Assembly (NCBI RefSeq): GCF_001730685.1
Contig: NZ_MDJR01000005.1
Coordinates: 1 to 64,000, forward strand
From: Caloranaerobacter ferrireducens
GTDB lineage: Bacteria > Bacillota > Clostridia > Tissierellales > Thermohalobacteraceae
DNA: 64,000 nt
Direction of reading: 5' to 3'
Part shown: positions 28,231 through 37,206 of the stretch, in pieces
Layout: each line of letters begins with the position of its first letter
Numbering within the stretch: position 1 is the first letter of the stretch
Notes under the pieces: model-generated
The model's database searches: none
What the model was told of the DNA's origin: nothing
What the model saw: only the letters and a program-made list of their open reading frames with translations
Program-made: the position numbers and the translations under genes

Positions 28231-28416
28231 ATGGACCTAAAAATATGTAAAATGTGTAATAAGCTAGATTATAATGGGATAGATTTATTAGGAGTACATA
28301 TATGTAAGGAATGTGAAGATGATATTATTAACATAGATGTTAAAGATATAAAATATGAATATTACAAAACGATGATTAAACATATTTGGATAGAATATTT
28401 AGCAGGTGTAAGTTAG
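28231..28416 (+). CDS. Gin/CsfB-family anti-sigma factor
   Basis: A 61-residue zinc protein with CxxC pairs Cys6/Cys9 and Cys25/Cys28 around a GIDLLGVHIC core. This spacing, size and the YEYYKTMIKHIW tail resemble B. subtilis CsfB (Gin), which blocks sigma-G (and sigma-E) out of place during sporulation. Its position, upstream of a yaaO-like gene and tmk, is the same as csfB. The ATG follows AAGGGGATGG. Family call by motif plus synteny. Confidence 0.85.
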   Translation: MDLKICKMCNKLDYNGIDLLGVHICKECEDDIINIDVKDIKYEYYKTMIKHIWIEYLAGVS

Positions 28417-28616
28417 CTTTATTGACATGGTTTTATTCCATGTCTTTTTGTTTTGTATATGTTAGATTATAATATTTATAAAAGAAAAATACATTTAGCA
28501 AGATTAAGGATAATGTTAAAAGGTTTATAGGAATTTAAGATTTCTGTTTTTAGCCTTCTAATTTAACGAATAGCAAATGGCGAGTGACTAATGACGATTT
28601 TTTTAGGAGGAACTTT

Positions 28617-30035
28617 ATGAGAGTGCCTATTATAGAAGGATTAGATCATTACATTAATAAAAATAAAACGAGATTTCATATGCCAGGGCATAAAGGTAAA
28701 GAAGCTTTGATAGATTGGACAAATTTAATTCCTCAAATAGACGTTACTGAGATTGAAGGAACAGATAATTTACACTCTCCTAGTTCAATAATACTAGAGA
28801 GCCTTAAGTTAGCTTCTAAAACATTTAAGACAAAAAGAACTTATTATTCAGTTAATGGTACTACTGGAGGTATTTATGCAGCAATAATGTCATCTACCAA
28901 GCCAGGCGATAAAATTTTAATTCAGAGGAACTGTCACAAATCTGTATATAATGCTATAATATTAGGAAAATTAAATCCGATATATATATATCCTAACTAT
29001 AATAATGAGTACAATATAGTTACTGATATAAACCCTGATGATATAGAAAAAGCACTTTTAGAACATAGTGATATTAAAGCTATTGTTATAACAAATCCTT
29101 CATATTATGGTGTATGTAGTGACGTAGAGAGCATAGCTAAAATAGTACATAAATATAATAAGATTTTGATAGTAGATGAAGCACATGGCAGTCATCTTAT
29201 ATTTAGCGATAAACTTCCCAAATCTGCAATTGAATCTGGTGCAGATATAGTTTTGCAGAGTACACATAAGACTCTGCCTGCATTTACACAATCATCTATG
29301 ATTCATGTATGCAGCAGTAGAGTTGATTTAGAAAGATTGGAAACAATGCTCACAATTCATATGACTACAAGCCCTTCTTATATTTTGATGTCTTCACTTG
29401 ATTTTGCTAGAGCTTATATGGAGCAAAAAGGTAAGCAAAAACTGAATACTTTAATAGAAAATATAGAGAAAGTTACATTATTTATGAATAACATTGAGGG
29501 AGTTAAAATTTTTAACGGTAGAGATAAAAAAGTATGTTTTGATTTTGATATAACTAAAATATTGATTAACCTTACGGGTATAAATATAAATGGAAGCACT
29601 TTAGAGAGAATTCTAAGCAGAGATTATGATATACAGGTAGAGATGTCAGATATTTATTATGTATTAGCATTGACTACAGTTTTTGATGAATATGAAGATT
29701 TAGAAAAATTAGCATTAGCAATTGAGGATATAGCAAGAAAAGAAGTTTATAGAATAGATAAAGTGGACAAATTAGACTTTAAGTATATTAAACCAAAGAC
29801 GAAAATTTCTATTTATGATGCTTTTTATAATGAAGTAGAGTATGTTGAAATCACTAAAAGTATTGATAAGATATCAGCTAACTTTATTATACCTTATCCA
29901 CCAGGGATACCGATATTATGTCCGGGAGAAGAAATTACAGATGAGATAGTGAAATATATTAATTATTTAAAGAAGATAAAAATACCTATATTAGGTCTTG
30001 GAAGAAACATGAATGAAATTAAGATTATAAAGTAA
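28617..30035 (+). CDS. Orn/Lys/Arg decarboxylase family PLP enzyme (YaaO-like)
   Basis: A 472-residue fold-type I decarboxylase. RFHMPGHKGK near residue 20 and QSTHKTLPAFTQ, whose Lys holds PLP, are typical, as is the C-terminal domain with PPGIPILCPGE. It is expected to decarboxylate arginine, lysine or ornithine to a polyamine precursor; the substrate cannot be decided by eye. The ATG has AGGAGG 6 bases upstream. B. subtilis yaaO occupies the same position before tmk. Confidence 0.9.
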   Translation: MRVPIIEGLDHYINKNKTRFHMPGHKGKEALIDWTNLIPQIDVTEIEGTDNLHSPSSIILESLKLASKTFKTKRTYYSVNGTTGGIYAAIMSSTKPGDKILIQRNCHKSVYNAIILGKLNPIYIYPNYNNEYNIVTDINPDDIEKALLEHSDIKAIVITNPSYYGVCSDVESIAKIVHKYNKILIVDEAHGSHLIFSDKLPKSAIESGADIVLQSTHKTLPAFTQSSMIHVCSSRVDLERLETMLTIHMTTSPSYILMSSLDFARAYMEQKGKQKLNTLIENIEKVTLFMNNIEGVKIFNGRDKKVCFDFDITKILINLTGININGSTLERILSRDYDIQVEMSDIYYVLALTTVFDEYEDLEKLALAIEDIARKEVYRIDKVDKLDFKYIKPKTKISIYDAFYNEVEYVEITKSIDKISANFIIPYPPGIPILCPGEEITDEIVKYINYLKKIKIPILGLGRNMNEIKIIK

Positions 30036-30047
30036 AGGATGGTATAA

Positions 30048-30692
30048 ATGAAGGGAATATTTATTACAGTAGAAGGTCCAGATGGGTCAGGTAAGAGTAC
30101 ACAAATAAGGCTACTAGAGGAATATTTAAAAGATAAAGGTTACAATGTAGTAGTAACTAGGGAGCCTGGAGGGACCAGAATTAGTGAGGATATAAGAAAT
30201 ATTATTTTAGATACATCTAATACAGATATGTCACCATATACAGAAGCTTTACTATATGCGGCATCTAGAGCACAACATGTATATGAAACTATTCTACCAG
30301 CTTTAAAAGAGGGGAAAATAGTTATATGTGATAGATTTGTAGATTCTAGTTTGGTGTATCAAGGTTTTGCTAGAGGATTAGGGATTAAAAAAATTAAAGA
30401 AATAAATGATTTTGCAACAGAAGGACTTAAGCCTGATGTTACTTTATTTTTTGATATAGATATAGATACTGCTTTAAAGAGAATAGGTAATAGAACTACA
30501 AAAGATAGACTTGATAAGGAAAAAATAGAATTTCATAGAAAAGTATATGAAGGATATATGAAAATCAAAGAAATGTATTCGTATCGTATAGAAGTAATTA
30601 ATGCAGCTTATGATATTGAAAACACATTTAAACAGGTAAAAAGTGTAATCGATAGATTGTTAGAATTAAATGAAAAGGAGGTGCTAAAATGA
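30048..30692 (+). CDS. tmk: Thymidylate kinase
   Basis: A 214-residue kinase that phosphorylates dTMP to dTDP. P-loop GPDGSGKS (10-17), the DRF motif within VICDRFVDSS and an arginine-rich LID region (RIGNRTTKDR) are present. It lies 12 bp after the decarboxylase gene and overlaps the next gene by 4 bases (ATGA). Confidence 0.97.
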   Translation: MKGIFITVEGPDGSGKSTQIRLLEEYLKDKGYNVVVTREPGGTRISEDIRNIILDTSNTDMSPYTEALLYAASRAQHVYETILPALKEGKIVICDRFVDSSLVYQGFARGLGIKKIKEINDFATEGLKPDVTLFFDIDIDTALKRIGNRTTKDRLDKEKIEFHRKVYEGYMKIKEMYSYRIEVINAAYDIENTFKQVKSVIDRLLELNEKEVLK

Positions 30693-31018
30693 AACTTATT
30701 ATAGCAATAGTTCAGGATGAAGATGCTCCTAATTTAATAGATGTTCTTATGAAAAATAACTATGGTGTTACTAAACTAGCATCTACGGGTGGCTTTTTAA
30801 AATCTGGTAATACTACATTGTTGATAGGAGTTGAAAAAGAAAAGGTTGATGAAGTTATTAAAATCATAGAGGAGCTTTGTCAGTCAAGGAAGCAAGTTAC
30901 AACATCTCCTTCACTTACAACTCTGTCTCCAGGAGTTTACGTACCATATCCTGTTGAGGTTCAAGTGGGCGGTGCAACAATATTTGTAGTTGATGTAGAC
31001 TGTTTTGAAAAGGTATAG
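30689..31018 (+). CDS. darA: Cyclic di-AMP receptor DarA (PstA/YaaQ)
   Basis: A 109-residue PII-like protein that binds cyclic di-AMP. MKLIIAIVQDEDA at the start, STGGFLKSGNTTLLIGV and the end GGATIFVVDVD are the family's landmarks. It forms trimers in relatives; the downstream partner is unknown. It overlaps the tmk stop, suggesting translational coupling. Confidence 0.94.
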   Translation: MKLIIAIVQDEDAPNLIDVLMKNNYGVTKLASTGGFLKSGNTTLLIGVEKEKVDEVIKIIEELCQSRKQVTTSPSLTTLSPGVYVPYPVEVQVGGATIFVVDVDCFEKV

Positions 31019-31029
31019 GAGGATTATTT

Positions 31030-31479
31030 ATGAAAATAAGTGATATATCCAGTAAAAACAGCAAAACGTTTAACAAAATTAATGAAGTTAACAATAAAAC
31101 TGATGTTAATAAAATAAAATTTAGCCAATCTCTAAGGATGATGGAGGGGCTAAATAAAAGAGAAAGATTAGATTTGCTTTTAAAGCAGATAGACAAGCAG
31201 GCAGAGAAATTATCTAAAAAGATAGATATAGGCGAGCTGATAGCTTATAAAAAATTAGTTTCACAATTTATGAAAGAAGCTTTAGAATCTATGGTTAAAT
31301 TTAGTAAAAATGGTTTTCTTGATAGAAGAGGAAGGCATAGGATTTATGCTATAATAAAGAAAGTAGACAAAGAACTTGAAAAGTTAACAGAAGATGTATT
31401 GAAAAAGGAAAAAAACAATTTAAATATACTAAAAAGACTTGATGATATTAGAGGACTTATATTGGATATTTATTTGTAA
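31030..31479 (+). CDS. YaaR-family DUF327 protein
   Basis: A 149-residue, Lys-rich, all-helical cytoplasmic protein with the IDKQAEKLSKKIDIGELIAYKK-like pattern of the DUF327/YaaR family. Function unknown. It lies between darA and holB exactly as in B. subtilis, with AGGAGG before the ATG. Confidence 0.88.
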   Translation: MKISDISSKNSKTFNKINEVNNKTDVNKIKFSQSLRMMEGLNKRERLDLLLKQIDKQAEKLSKKIDIGELIAYKKLVSQFMKEALESMVKFSKNGFLDRRGRHRIYAIIKKVDKELEKLTEDVLKKEKNNLNILKRLDDIRGLILDIYL

Positions 31480-31526
31480 ACAATGTTAAAAGTTTTATGG
31501 AAAATTGATGCTATTAGTTTTTGCTT

Positions 31527-31589
31527 TTAAAGTTTAGCGAACAGCGAATGGCGAATGACTAATGACGATAATTAGTTGGAGGATAAAGT
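31527..31589 (+). repeat. Short-word intergenic repeat before holB
   Basis: TTAGCGAACAGCGAATGG continues into CGAATGACTAATGACGAT. Nearly the same string stands right before the decarboxylase ribosome site at 28561-28600. Confidence 0.65.
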
Positions 31590-32573
31590 ATGGATTTTAA
31601 TGATATAATCGGTCATGAACAAAACATTTTAAAGCTTCAAAATGCTATTAGAAATGATAGTATAGCTCATGGCTACCTTTTTGAAGGACCTAAATCTATG
31701 GGGAAAAAAAAGCTTGCAATGATTTTTGCTAAAACTTTATTATGTGAGAAAAAAGGCATAGAGCCATGCAATAAATGTCCTTCATGTCTTAAATTTGATT
31801 CAGGGAATCATCCAGATTTTGATATAATAAATCCTGAAGGAAATTCTATAAAAAGAGAACAAATAGAAAGGTTACTTCATTCTATTAGAATGTTACCTTA
31901 TGAAGGTATAAGAAGAGTATATATTATAGAAAATGCATATAAAATGACTGGGGAGGCACAAAATAGTTTTCTTAAGACTTTAGAAGAGCCACCTGAATAT
32001 GCAGTTATTATACTTATAACTGATAATAGTGGAAGTCTTTTACCTACTATAGTTTCCAGATGTCAAGGGATAAAATTTTCATATGTTGAGAACGAAAAAA
32101 TTGAAAGGCTGTTGGTGGATAAGTACGGTTGTTCTAGAGAAGAAGCAAGTTTTATAGCTTCATTTTCAAATGGAATAGTAGGAAAGGCTGTTAAATTAAT
32201 ACAATCTGAAGAATTTAGAAAATTAAGGGACGATATTATTTTTGCTATAGATGATATTATTTACTCAGACAAATTTAGAATATTTAGTTTAAGTCAAATT
32301 TTTATTGAGAACAAGGAAAATATAGAAGATATATTGGATTTATTAACAATTTGGTTTAGAGATATTATGATTATTAAAGTAACAGGAGATACTAGATTCA
32401 TAATGAACAAAGATAAAATAGAGCTTATATATAAGCATAGTAATACCTTATCAATCGAAAAAGTAAGTGATATAATAGAAAATATTGAAAAAACTAAAGA
32501 AGATATAACTTCTAATGTTAATTTTCAGCTGGCTATTGAAGTTATGCTTCTAAAAGTACAGCAGGAGGTATAA
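31590..32573 (+). CDS. holB: DNA polymerase III subunit delta prime
   Basis: A 327-residue clamp-loader subunit. IIGHEQNILKL at the start and a variant P-loop GPKSMGKK (33-40) are seen; the four-Cys zinc module uses Cys52, 60, 63 and 66; SRCQGIKFS corresponds to the SRC motif. It pairs with DnaX and HolA on the loader. It is followed after 5 bp by ricT. Confidence 0.95.
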   Translation: MDFNDIIGHEQNILKLQNAIRNDSIAHGYLFEGPKSMGKKKLAMIFAKTLLCEKKGIEPCNKCPSCLKFDSGNHPDFDIINPEGNSIKREQIERLLHSIRMLPYEGIRRVYIIENAYKMTGEAQNSFLKTLEEPPEYAVIILITDNSGSLLPTIVSRCQGIKFSYVENEKIERLLVDKYGCSREEASFIASFSNGIVGKAVKLIQSEEFRKLRDDIIFAIDDIIYSDKFRIFSLSQIFIENKENIEDILDLLTIWFRDIMIIKVTGDTRFIMNKDKIELIYKHSNTLSIEKVSDIIENIEKTKEDITSNVNFQLAIEVMLLKVQQEV

Positions 32574-32578
32574 TTTTT

Positions 32579-33412
32579 ATGGTTACTGTAGTAGGAGTCA
32601 GATTTAAAAAGGCTGGTAAGATATATTATTTTGACCCAGTTGGATTAGAAATTAAGAAAAATGATTATGTAATTGTTGAAACAGTTAGAGGTGTAGAGTT
32701 TGGGCAGGTTGTAGTAGGACCAAAAGAAGTGAGTGAAGAAGAAATAATTTCACCTTTAAAGCCTGTAATAAGAATAGCAACTGAAGAAGACATAGAAAAA
32801 CATTATGAAAATAAAGAGAAAGAAAATATTGCTTTTGATATATGCTTAAAGAAAATAGAAGAACATGGTTTAGAAATGAAATTAATAGACGTTGAATATA
32901 CATTTGACAACAATAAGGTTATATTCTATTTTACAGCTGATGGTAGAGTCGATTTTAGAGAACTTGTAAGAGATTTGGCTTCAGTGTTTAGAACTAGAAT
33001 CGAGTTAAGGCAAATTGGTGTAAGAGATGAAGCTAAAATGATGGGAGGTCTTGGTCCTTGTGGAAGGGCTATGTGTTGTGCTAGCTTTTTAGGTGAGTTT
33101 GAACCTGTTTCTATAAAAATGGCAAAAGAACAGAATTTATCATTAAATCCAACTAAGATTTCAGGAATTTGCGGTAGACTTATGTGTTGTTTAAAATATG
33201 AACACGAGACTTATGAAAAATCATTAGAAAAACTGCCTCAAATTGGAGCTTTGGTTGTTACTCCAAAGGGGAACGGTATAGTTATAGAGACTAATACATT
33301 ACTAGAGTCAGTAAAGGTTAAAGTTAAGCAAGGAGATACAGAAGAAATATTTTCATTTTTAGTTGATGAAATTGAGGTTGTAAATGAAGATGAAGAAGAT
33401 AAAGAGGTCTAA
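32579..33412 (+). CDS. ricT: RicT/YaaT, PSP1-domain protein of the RicAFT complex
   Basis: A 277-residue PSP1 protein. In B. subtilis RicT joins RicA and RicF, holds Fe-S clusters and stimulates RNase Y-dependent mRNA processing, affecting sporulation and competence. The cysteine-rich core is clear: Cys161, Cys166, Cys167 in GPCGRAMCC and a second group in GICGRLMCC. It is translationally close to holB. A terminator follows, ending the conserved chain before a non-conserved redox module. Confidence 0.94.
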   Translation: MVTVVGVRFKKAGKIYYFDPVGLEIKKNDYVIVETVRGVEFGQVVVGPKEVSEEEIISPLKPVIRIATEEDIEKHYENKEKENIAFDICLKKIEEHGLEMKLIDVEYTFDNNKVIFYFTADGRVDFRELVRDLASVFRTRIELRQIGVRDEAKMMGGLGPCGRAMCCASFLGEFEPVSIKMAKEQNLSLNPTKISGICGRLMCCLKYEHETYEKSLEKLPQIGALVVTPKGNGIVIETNTLLESVKVKVKQGDTEEIFSFLVDEIEVVNEDEEDKEV

Positions 33413-33432
33413 AATGACCTCCTTATTTTTTT
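33404..33432. terminator. Terminator between ricT and the convergent redox gene
   Basis: GAGGTC-TAAAAT-GACCTC followed by CTTATTTTTTT. Confidence 0.8.
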
Positions 33433-34157
33433 AACTTATCTAATTCTACCTGTAAAAGTTCTTTTATTTCGGAAAATTCAATACTTTCATTATTACAAAA
33501 GTCTCTTATTGTAATATTTGTGTTAGGGATTTTACTTTTTATTATACCTTCAATAGTTTCTTTATCTAATCCCCAATCTAATAGTTCTTTAAAAGTAGTT
33601 TTACCTTTTATAATGTATTCATTTTCATTACTATCTTCACTTACTTTATTTTGTGTTTCAACTGGAAAAGTAATATCGACTTTATGACTTTCAATATAAC
33701 TTAATTCTTTTTCATTAAGAGTACCTAAAGATTTCAATAGATCAACTGCATTTTTAGGTAAATAAGTATTTTCTTCCGGCTTATAAGGCAATCCTTTGTA
33801 TAAAGCTACAAATAGTTTTACAGAATCATTACCTATTTCTATATTCTCATCTAATTGATTACTAAAAATATTTTCCAAATCTTTACTTTTAAAAGAAGAA
33901 ATATCATCTATATTTTTAAGATGAAAAGCAAACTGTAGTTTATCAATGGGAATTTCAAATAAAGTACTAATATCTTTAAAAGTATAAGAACCTCTTATAT
34001 CTGCTGGATTATATTGGCCTTTAAATTCACCTTCTTTAAACTTTGCAGGTATTTTAGTAGATTCGGTTTGCCATAAGTTTAAATATGATGTTGTTAAAAT
34101 ACCACCAAATAATATAATAAAAATTATTAAACCAAGTGAATAAGATTTAATTTTCAT
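33423..34157 (-). CDS. Membrane-anchored protein associated with polyferredoxin, unknown
   Basis: A 244-residue protein with one N-terminal membrane segment (about 8-27) and an outside soluble part. Two repeats of a small helical motif are visible: IRGSYTFKDISTLFEIPIDKL (about 54-74) and IKGKTTFKELLDWGL (about 185-200). The ATG at 34157 is chosen because AAAGGAGGC stands before it. It follows the polyferredoxin with a 2-bp gap, so it probably helps that electron-transfer protein. I cannot name the family. Confidence 0.7.
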   Translation of the reverse strand: MKIKSYSLGLIIFIILFGGILTTSYLNLWQTESTKIPAKFKEGEFKGQYNPADIRGSYTFKDISTLFEIPIDKLQFAFHLKNIDDISSFKSKDLENIFSNQLDENIEIGNDSVKLFVALYKGLPYKPEENTYLPKNAVDLLKSLGTLNEKELSYIESHKVDITFPVETQNKVSEDSNENEYIIKGKTTFKELLDWGLDKETIEGIIKSKIPNTNITIRDFCNNESIEFSEIKELLQVELDKLKK

Positions 34158-34159
34158 TT

Positions 34160-34643
34160 TTATTTGCCTCCTTTCGTAGATAATTCTACAGTTGATGGTA
34201 TAGGGCAAATATTTTCAGATGTACACTCTAAACAGGTTATACATTGATGATTTTTTACAACTTGATTTTTTGCAACTTCGATATTCATAGGACAAATTTT
34301 AGAACATGCATTGCAATTTACACATGTTTTAGAATTTCTTCTGATTTTAAATATTCTGAAGAAGTTAAATATACCTAATAAAGCTCCATATGGGCAGGCG
34401 TATTTACACCAAGGTCTTTCTACAAATAAAGAAAGTATCAAAGTTAGCACAAGGACTAATATACCACCTAAAGCTACTTCGCTGCTCCAGAAATTAAAGA
34501 GAGCATAATAAGGATCGATATTAGAGAATACCAACTTACTAGAAATTGCTGTCATATATAATACCCAAATTAATACTCCATATCTTAAAAATCTAAGGTA
34601 TTTATCTATCCTATATGTTATAAAACGATTATATTTTTTCTTG
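34160..34643 (-). CDS. Polyferredoxin (NapH/YccM-like), C-terminal part after a frameshift
   Basis: The C-terminal half of a membrane iron-sulfur protein. It holds membrane segments, RPWCKYACPYGALLG, and two [4Fe-4S] motifs, CVNCNACSKICP and CITCLECTSENICP. Its frame is open to the left back to about 34643, where it overlaps the N-terminal half in a different frame; translation of the overlap gives a sensible continuous protein. No ribosome site suits an independent start at the ATG at 34555. See the frameshift finding. Confidence 0.75.
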
Positions 34644-34989
34644 AATATTTTTTACCAATTTTTCCGAACCATTCCTGTATTGAACCAAGTGGGCATATCC
34701 AGCCACAAAATACAGGCCCAAATAGTAGTGCTAATAATAAAACTAGCAGCATAAGAATAAAAGAAGATTCATGTATTTTTTTAACAAAAGTTCCTGTAGT
34801 TATGAATTGATATGTTGAAACTACACCTCCAAATGGACATAAACCGTGGAGTGAAGCTTTTGAAATAAAAGGAATATTTATGTTTAATTCACTTAAAGTA
34901 TGATTTATACTAATACTAGCTATTATTATAAAAAATATAATTTGAACAATAGTGCGAGGTTTTACTTTAGTTATTTTCTTTTTATCCAT
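34618..34989 (-). CDS. Polyferredoxin (NapH/YccM-like), N-terminal part before a frameshift
   Basis: It encodes the first 110 or so residues of a four-helix membrane polyferredoxin: TM at about 12-32, HGLCPFGG, TM at about 75-95, and FGPVFCGWICPLGSIQEWFG, the CxxxCP motif typical of NapH, RdxA and YccM. The frame stops after KYSRKN, just past two A6 runs. A -1 shift at either run joins it to the C-terminal half. The product would pass electrons at the membrane to an unknown acceptor. AGGGGG precedes the ATG. Confidence 0.75.
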   Translation of the reverse strand: MDKKKITKVKPRTIVQIIFFIIIASISINHTLSELNINIPFISKASLHGLCPFGGVVSTYQFITTGTFVKKIHESSFILMLLVLLLALLFGPVFCGWICPLGSIQEWFGKIGKKYSRKNIIVL

Positions 34990-35066
34990 TTTATCGCCCC
35001 CTATTTGTGTGTTTTTAATTTAATTATAGAACCGTTTTGTGTCAATTTTGTGGCATTGTTGTGTAA

Positions 35067-35128
35067 AAACATAGACATTAAATAATATAATTTTGTTAAT
35101 AAACTTAAACATAGACATTATCTATGTT
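35067..35128. promoter_or_regulatory. Possible operator between divergent redox genes
   Basis: AAACATAGACATTA occurs twice, at 35067-35080 and 35107-35120. The second copy is part of a palindrome, AACATAGA-CATTA-TCTATGTT. It lies between the polyferredoxin gene (minus) and the ferredoxin gene (plus). The regulator is not known. Confidence 0.45.
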
Positions 35129-35222
35129 AAAAATAATAAAAATACTTTTATAAAATAATAATAAATGTTAAAATAAAGGAGAACACTACTTATAGTGTTA
35201 TATCCAGAAGGAGGTGAACCTG

Positions 35223-35393
35223 ATGGCTTACAAAATTACAGATGCTTGCATCAGCTGTGGAGCATGCGAACCAGAATGTCCTGTAAATGTTATTAGTCCA
35301 GGAGAAGATAAATATGTAATTGATGCAGAGGGCTGCATCGAGTGCGGTGCTTGCGCAAACGTATGTCCAGTAGATGCACCAGTACAAGAATAA
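35223..35393 (+). CDS. 2[4Fe-4S] ferredoxin, clostridial type
   Basis: A 56-residue ferredoxin. Two motifs [12 protein letters not shown] and [12 protein letters not shown] carry eight cysteines for two [4Fe-4S] clusters. It has a very strong ribosome site, AGAAGGAGGTG, and richer C/G content than its neighbours, signs of high expression. It is the likely electron carrier for the pyruvate oxidoreductase at 18-21 kb. It is transcribed alone, ending at a terminator shared with the amine oxidase. Confidence 0.96.
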   Translation: MAYKITDACISCGACEPECPVNVISPGEDKYVIDAEGCIECGACANVCPVDAPVQE

Positions 35394-35404
35394 TTATAAA
35401 TACA

Positions 35405-35436
35405 TAAGAAAGACCCGATTAGGGTCTTTCTTTTAT
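35405..35436. terminator. Bidirectional terminator after the ferredoxin
   Basis: AAGAAAGACCC and GGGTCTTTCTT form a perfect 11-bp stem; T-rich on the plus side, and the stem overlaps the end of the convergent amine oxidase gene. Confidence 0.88.
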
Positions 35437-37110
35437 GCATTTTTTAACTAATTCGTTTGCTGCTCTCATTCCACTATTTAACGCGCCTTGTATCCATCCA
35501 TGCTTAGGGGAAGTATGTTCACCTGCGAAAAAAACTTTATTATTGAATTCCGGCTTTGTCATAGTGTAAGAAAATAGCTTTTTTTGTTCAGGTAAGAAAT
35601 AGCAGAATGCTCCTCTAAACAGAAGTTCATTGTTCCATTGTATAGTTTTATAATTTGTTACAATACTATCTAAATAACCTTTTTTTAGACCATGAACCAT
35701 TTCAATTTCTCTTTTTATTTCTGTAAATCTATCGTTATCTTCCAAGTTGCCAAGTCTTACAGCATCTAAGTTGAAATTATATGAAGCTAAAAGAACTCCA
35801 GGCTCGTAAGGTGAACAATTTGAATTGCAGGTTGCATGGTCTGATGGATACCATATAGATGAAATTGGAAGATCAGTATTTGAGCTACCGCCAACTATTT
35901 TTTCAGAAGGGTCTCCTTCTTCCCAGAAACGTTTATTGCATAAAAATAGAGTTTTTTGTGCATTTGCATAATTTACTTCTTTAATTGCTTGCATTTTATT
36001 ACTACTAAAGAGTGGATAAATATCTATAGTTCTAAGGGTAGAAAATGGAATTGCACAAATTATATAATCAAAAGACTCTTTTATTTCTTGATTTGAATTT
36101 TTTATTTTATATTTAATTAAAACTTTATTATTAACATTATCATTATAAATTCCAGTTACCATACATCCTGTCTTAAAAATTACTTTTCCTAATTTATCGA
36201 TAGAGATATTTTTATATTCTTTTGGATTTTCTGAGATTAAAGAATTGTAAAAAGCATATGGAAGACAAGAAAGACCACCTATAATTTCATATAAATACGC
36301 AAAATCTTGAGGGTATTCTTCTTGTAAAAATTCTATATAACTGTAGTAGTAAAACGAACCCGCTAGAGGTACAACATTAGATATCAAGTTTATAGCTCCT
36401 TGACTAAGTCCCATAAACTCCAGAACTTGTCTCATATTAAGTCTAGTCCAAAATAGCAATTGAGGATGATAAATAGGCTTGATTTGTAAAATTTCTTTTC
36501 TTATAGTTGGAGGCATATTTAAAAGGGGTATTCCAAATCCATAATTCACTAATTTTTGCCATGGAGTTCGTCTTTCCCATTTTGTAAGTTTATATTTAGG
36601 ATATATTTTTTCCATTACATTTTTTCCTTTAGGATCATTTCTAACTCTTGTATTTTTTAAGTAAATAAAAGCATTTGGACTACTTTGTATGAAAGGTCTG
36701 GTTTTCAGGTTAAATAAATCTATGTAATGCCATGTGGTTTCATGTGAAACGGGTATTCTCATAGGACCTAATTCACCGTAAAGTTTTTTATCTTTATCAA
36801 AATAATATGTATAGACTCTTCCACCTATACGATTTTCTGAAGCTTCGAATAAAGTTATATTAAAACCCATTTTTCGAAGTTCAAACGCTGATGACAACCC
36901 TGCTAAACCAGCACCTATAATTCCTATTTTTATACCTTTAAAAATACCTGGCATAGCTAAAGAAGTTATTTCTTCAGGAGGATTTAGTAATGAGATAATG
37001 TTATTGTAATCTTCTAATCTGCATACTTTAATCAATGCATTTATTAAAAGTTTATGTCTCTGTTTTTTAGTTGGATTTATAGGTTGAATACATGAAAAGT
37101 TTTGTTGCAA
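35419..37110 (-). CDS. Flavin-containing amine oxidase (L-amino acid oxidase-like)
   Basis: A 563-residue FAD enzyme. The dinucleotide fold GIIGAGLAGLSS (about 63-74) is followed by FEASENRIGGRV (88-99), and the C-terminal FAD contact GEHTS with GWIQGALNSGMRAA is present, as in monoamine and L-amino acid oxidases and tryptophan monooxygenase. An N-terminal extension of about 60 residues precedes the FAD domain. Substrate unknown. The start is a TTG after AGGGGTGA. An oxidase in an otherwise anaerobic gene set is unusual; it may use another acceptor. Confidence 0.85.
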   Translation of the reverse strand: MQQNFSCIQPINPTKKQRHKLLINALIKVCRLEDYNNIISLLNPPEEITSLAMPGIFKGIKIGIIGAGLAGLSSAFELRKMGFNITLFEASENRIGGRVYTYYFDKDKKLYGELGPMRIPVSHETTWHYIDLFNLKTRPFIQSSPNAFIYLKNTRVRNDPKGKNVMEKIYPKYKLTKWERRTPWQKLVNYGFGIPLLNMPPTIRKEILQIKPIYHPQLLFWTRLNMRQVLEFMGLSQGAINLISNVVPLAGSFYYYSYIEFLQEEYPQDFAYLYEIIGGLSCLPYAFYNSLISENPKEYKNISIDKLGKVIFKTGCMVTGIYNDNVNNKVLIKYKIKNSNQEIKESFDYIICAIPFSTLRTIDIYPLFSSNKMQAIKEVNYANAQKTLFLCNKRFWEEGDPSEKIVGGSSNTDLPISSIWYPSDHATCNSNCSPYEPGVLLASYNFNLDAVRLGNLEDNDRFTEIKREIEMVHGLKKGYLDSIVTNYKTIQWNNELLFRGAFCYFLPEQKKLFSYTMTKPEFNNKVFFAGEHTSPKHGWIQGALNSGMRAANELVKKCIKERP

Positions 37111-37206
37111 AAAATCACCCCTTAATATAATCTTTTATTTAAAATATATTTAGGAAATCATATAAAATGCTATAATAGTAGTAAGAAAGTAGTAGGAGAG
37201 TGACAA

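Noticed and set aside
35190-35440. Two Cys/Thr-rich minus-strand frames over the ferredoxin
   Set aside because: They are shadows of the 56-residue ferredoxin on the plus strand, which has a very strong ribosome site and both cluster motifs.
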